Of a stretch of 64,000 bases of DNA, positions 61,958 through 64,000 are shown in pieces. Position 1 is the first letter of the stretch, and the number at the start of each line of letters is the position of its first letter. This DNA comes from JBAOHV01 sp037045265. Lineage in GTDB: Bacteria > Actinomycetota > Acidimicrobiia > Acidimicrobiales > Microtrichaceae. The position numbers were made by a program, and so were the translations under genes. The stretch covers positions 1 through 64,000 of the forward strand of contig JBAOHV010000004.1 of NCBI GenBank assembly GCA_037045265.1, in the 5' to 3' direction. Under the pieces are notes generated by a model. That model did not search any database. It was not told where the DNA came from and saw only the letters and a program-made list of their open reading frames with translations.

Positions 61958-63592
61958 TCAGGCGTTTACGGCCTCGGCAGCTGTCGCCTTAGCCCAGCGG
62001 TAGTCGGCCTTGCCCGAGGGTGAGCGGACCACCTCATCGACCAGGACCAGCTCGCGGGGGATCTTGTAGCCGGCGAGCTTCCCCCGGCAGTGTTCGTCGA
62101 GCTCGTCGAGCGTGACTCTCGAGCCGGACGTGGGCTGGACCACTGCGGTGACCCGTTCGCCCCAGCGTTCGTCAGATACACCCACGACGAGCACGTCATA
62201 GACGGCCGGGTGGGCCTTGAGCACGCCTTCGACCTCTTCCGGGTAGACCTTCTCGCCGCCGGTGTTGATGCTCAGCGAGCCCCGGCCGAGCAGTATCACG
62301 GCGCCGTCCGCGGCCACCGTGGCCATGTCGCCGGGCAGCACGTAGCGGGTACCCGCCATCTCGATGAAGGTCTCGACGGTCTTCTCGGGCGCGTTGTGGT
62401 AGCGAAGCGGGATGTAGCCCGTGTGGGCTATCCGCCCGACCGTGCCCGAGCCCGGCTCCACCAGCTGACCGGATTCGTCGATCACGACCGTGCCGGCTTC
62501 GACGTTGTCGAACTTGGTGACGTCGCCGGCGTCCTCGCCCGGCGCGAGCCGCCTGGACCCCTGTATTCCCGTCTCCGACGACCCGAACCCATCGGCGAGC
62601 ATGGCGTTTGGTGCGATCTCGCGCAGGCGGTCACGCAGCGACGGTGCCAGTGGCGCCCCGCCGTTGGACAGCGAGTACATGGTCGAGATGTCGAAAGGCC
62701 CATCGCTGTCCCAGGCATCCACGAGAGGACGCGCCATCGCATCTCCCACGACGGTCATCACGGCGACCTTCTCGCGTGCGACCGTCTCCCAGATCTTGAC
62801 CGCGTCGAACGGCCCGCTGTGCAGCACGACCTTGGCTCCACACAGCAACCACATGAGTGACACCCACTGGGCGGCAGCGTGCATGAGCGGCGCGAGCGCG
62901 AAGAAGACGAAGTCGAAGTCGATGATCCGCTCCAGGTTCTCCTCGGGCGAGCTCACCGGCCCCGAGAGACGCAACGGGTCACCGCCACCGATGCACCCGA
63001 AGAAGGCGTCACGCATCTGCCACACGACACCCTTGGGCATGCCCGTGGTGCCGCCCGTGTAGAGGACGTACAGGTCGTCGTCCCCGCGCCCTTCGACGAC
63101 GGGCCGGGTGTCGGACGACCTGGCGAGAGCGATCTCGTAGTCGACGGGGTCCGGCACCCCGGTATCGCTCAGGTCCGCTCCAGTTGCGCCCACCACCAAC
63201 GTGTGGCGCAGCGCCGGGACCGACGAGGCGACCAGAGCAACACGCTCGACGAAGTCGGCATCGCACAGGAGTGCGATGCATCCTGAGTCGCTCAGGAGGT
63301 AACGGAGCTCCTCGGCCACGTACCGGTAGTTGATGTTGACCGGAACGGCACGCAGCTTGAAGCAGGCGAGCAGGGCCTCGATGTACTCGGTGCCGTTGGA
63401 CAGGTAGCAGCCGACGAAGTCCCCCGGTCCGATGCCATTGGCGTCGAGGTGGTTGGCCAGCCTGTTGGCGCGCTCCTCCAGCTGCGCGTAGGTGAGCCGA
63501 CGATCACCGCACACCAGTGCTTCACGTTCGCCGACACGGTCAGCGACGGCTTCCCACTGGTCGGCCAGGTTGTAGGTAAGGCGTTCCCCCAT
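61958..63592 (-). CDS. Acyl-CoA synthetase, paralogue of the FadD19-like enzyme
   Basis: Shares its N-terminus (YNLADQWEAVADRVGEREAL) and NIN-YRYVAEELRYLL segment with the gene at 50460. Adenylation motifs: LYVLYTGGTTGMPKGVVWQM, VVGDAMARPLVDAWDSDG, MLADGFGSSETGIQGSRRL, LLGRGSLSINTGGEKVYPEE, and the C-terminal SPSGKADYRWAK with the catalytic Lys. ATG 63592, 544 residues. It is convergent with potC. Probably another steroid or branched-acid CoA ligase. Confidence 0.88.
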   Translation of the reverse strand: MGERLTYNLADQWEAVADRVGEREALVCGDRRLTYAQLEERANRLANHLDANGIGPGDFVGCYLSNGTEYIEALLACFKLRAVPVNINYRYVAEELRYLLSDSGCIALLCDADFVERVALVASSVPALRHTLVVGATGADLSDTGVPDPVDYEIALARSSDTRPVVEGRGDDDLYVLYTGGTTGMPKGVVWQMRDAFFGCIGGGDPLRLSGPVSSPEENLERIIDFDFVFFALAPLMHAAAQWVSLMWLLCGAKVVLHSGPFDAVKIWETVAREKVAVMTVVGDAMARPLVDAWDSDGPFDISTMYSLSNGGAPLAPSLRDRLREIAPNAMLADGFGSSETGIQGSRRLAPGEDAGDVTKFDNVEAGTVVIDESGQLVEPGSGTVGRIAHTGYIPLRYHNAPEKTVETFIEMAGTRYVLPGDMATVAADGAVILLGRGSLSINTGGEKVYPEEVEGVLKAHPAVYDVLVVGVSDERWGERVTAVVQPTSGSRVTLDELDEHCRGKLAGYKIPRELVLVDEVVRSPSGKADYRWAKATAAEAVNA

Positions 63593-63746
63593 GGCCCAAG
63601 ACGGTAGTCGGCGCGCCACGGGGCGTCGTGGCCGACGCCAGCACCACTCGGCGAACCCGGGTGGCGAATTGCTCAACACCGCCATGTCGGTGCCGACAGA
63701 TCCTCATGGAGCACGCAGGACGCGCTCCATCTGTCCCATGGAGACG

Positions 63747-64000
63747 AGATGACTGACCAGACCCCCACCTCCAACGACGACACGGCCGTCGATGACACGG
63801 CCATCGATGACGCGTCGATCGATGCCTACGAGGACCGATCCGGCCCGGGTCGAGGCATCTCCTCGATGCGCGGTGGCGTGGCGATGATGCTCGTCGGCGC
63901 CCTGGTGCTGCTCGTCGGGATGCTCTCCACCACCTCATCGCACGGCGGAGGCGGCACCTGCCCCGAGGGAACCCAGCTCGTAGCGAAGTTCGAGTGGAGA
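63747..64000 (+). CDS. Membrane protein, partial (runs off the window)
   Basis: ATG 63747. The N-terminus is acidic and repetitive (DDTAVDDTAIDDASIDAY), then one transmembrane helix (VAMMLVGALVLLVGMLS) and the start of an outside domain, CPEGTQLVAKFEWR. Only 84 residues are visible. Function unknown. Confidence 0.6.

Overview
The window is high-GC, densely packed DNA with many GTG starts and ATGA/GTGA stop-start overlaps. Its gene families (mycofactocin biosynthesis, wax-ester synthase, DUF222/13E12, a DUF2786 plus metallohydrolase pair, glyA-wecA-atpI order) point to an actinobacterium (Actinomycetota), probably a soil or aquatic lineage such as Acidimicrobiia or a relative of the mycolic-acid bacteria. 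That placement is inference; there is no rRNA here. Many genes carry single-base frame breaks that cut well-conserved proteins. In the seven I traced, removing one base restores the frame, so I treat them as probable assembly or sequencing errors and annotate the affected loci as whole genes.

Layout. 1-3.4 kb: atpI (partial), wecA and glyA on the minus strand, with a diverging Sua5/YrdC gene. 3.4-6.2 kb: a degraded toxin-antitoxin remnant, a DUF222 gene and a class III nucleotide cyclase whose frames run into each other at about 5,524 (possible chimera or fusion). 6.2-19.6 kb: housekeeping and secreted proteins (metallohydrolase, DUF2786, crotonase, aminopeptidase N, metallophosphoesterase, CotH, M20 peptidase, YhhN), then a ferredoxin reductase/ferredoxin pair, a serine hydrolase, GNAT and a lipoprotein. 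19.6-25.2 kb: a steroid-type catabolic block: a Rieske oxygenase, two SCP-x/Ltp-type thiolases and two DUF35 partners, flanked by two KstR-like operators. A third such site at 50.4 kb precedes a FadD19-like acyl-CoA synthetase.

26-42.3 kb is the most interesting part: a mycofactocin locus. On the minus strand run mftA (43-aa precursor ending in the IDGMCGVY tail), mftB, mftC, an OYE/FadH reductase, a small hypothetical gene, a second OYE/FadH reductase, a complete fixBCXA (etfA, fixC, fixX, etfB) electron-transfer module, mftE, mftF and a lipoprotein. Diverging from mftA are an NDMA-type zinc alcohol dehydrogenase, a MoxR-type AAA ATPase and a VWA protein. mftD, mftR and mftG are not seen. 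The gene order suggests that the peptide-derived cofactor made by MftA-F takes electrons from the nicotinoprotein dehydrogenase and passes them to the FixABCX/OYE module, with the MoxR-VWA pair as a possible chaperone. One OYE copy has Ser at three of the four Fe-S cysteine positions.

42.3-64 kb: acyl-CoA and acetoacetyl-CoA synthetases, a divergent MarR/YceI pair, an HSL-type esterase, a WS/DGAT acyltransferase, FadD19-like enzymes, a LysE exporter with a divergent Lrp regulator, an ABC-F protein, a RecQ helicase with a phosphoribosyltransferase-like tail, a polyamine-type ABC transporter (potABCD), another acyl-CoA synthetase and a cut-off membrane protein. Overall the genes describe a heterotroph that uses lipids, sterols and alcohols and stores neutral lipid.
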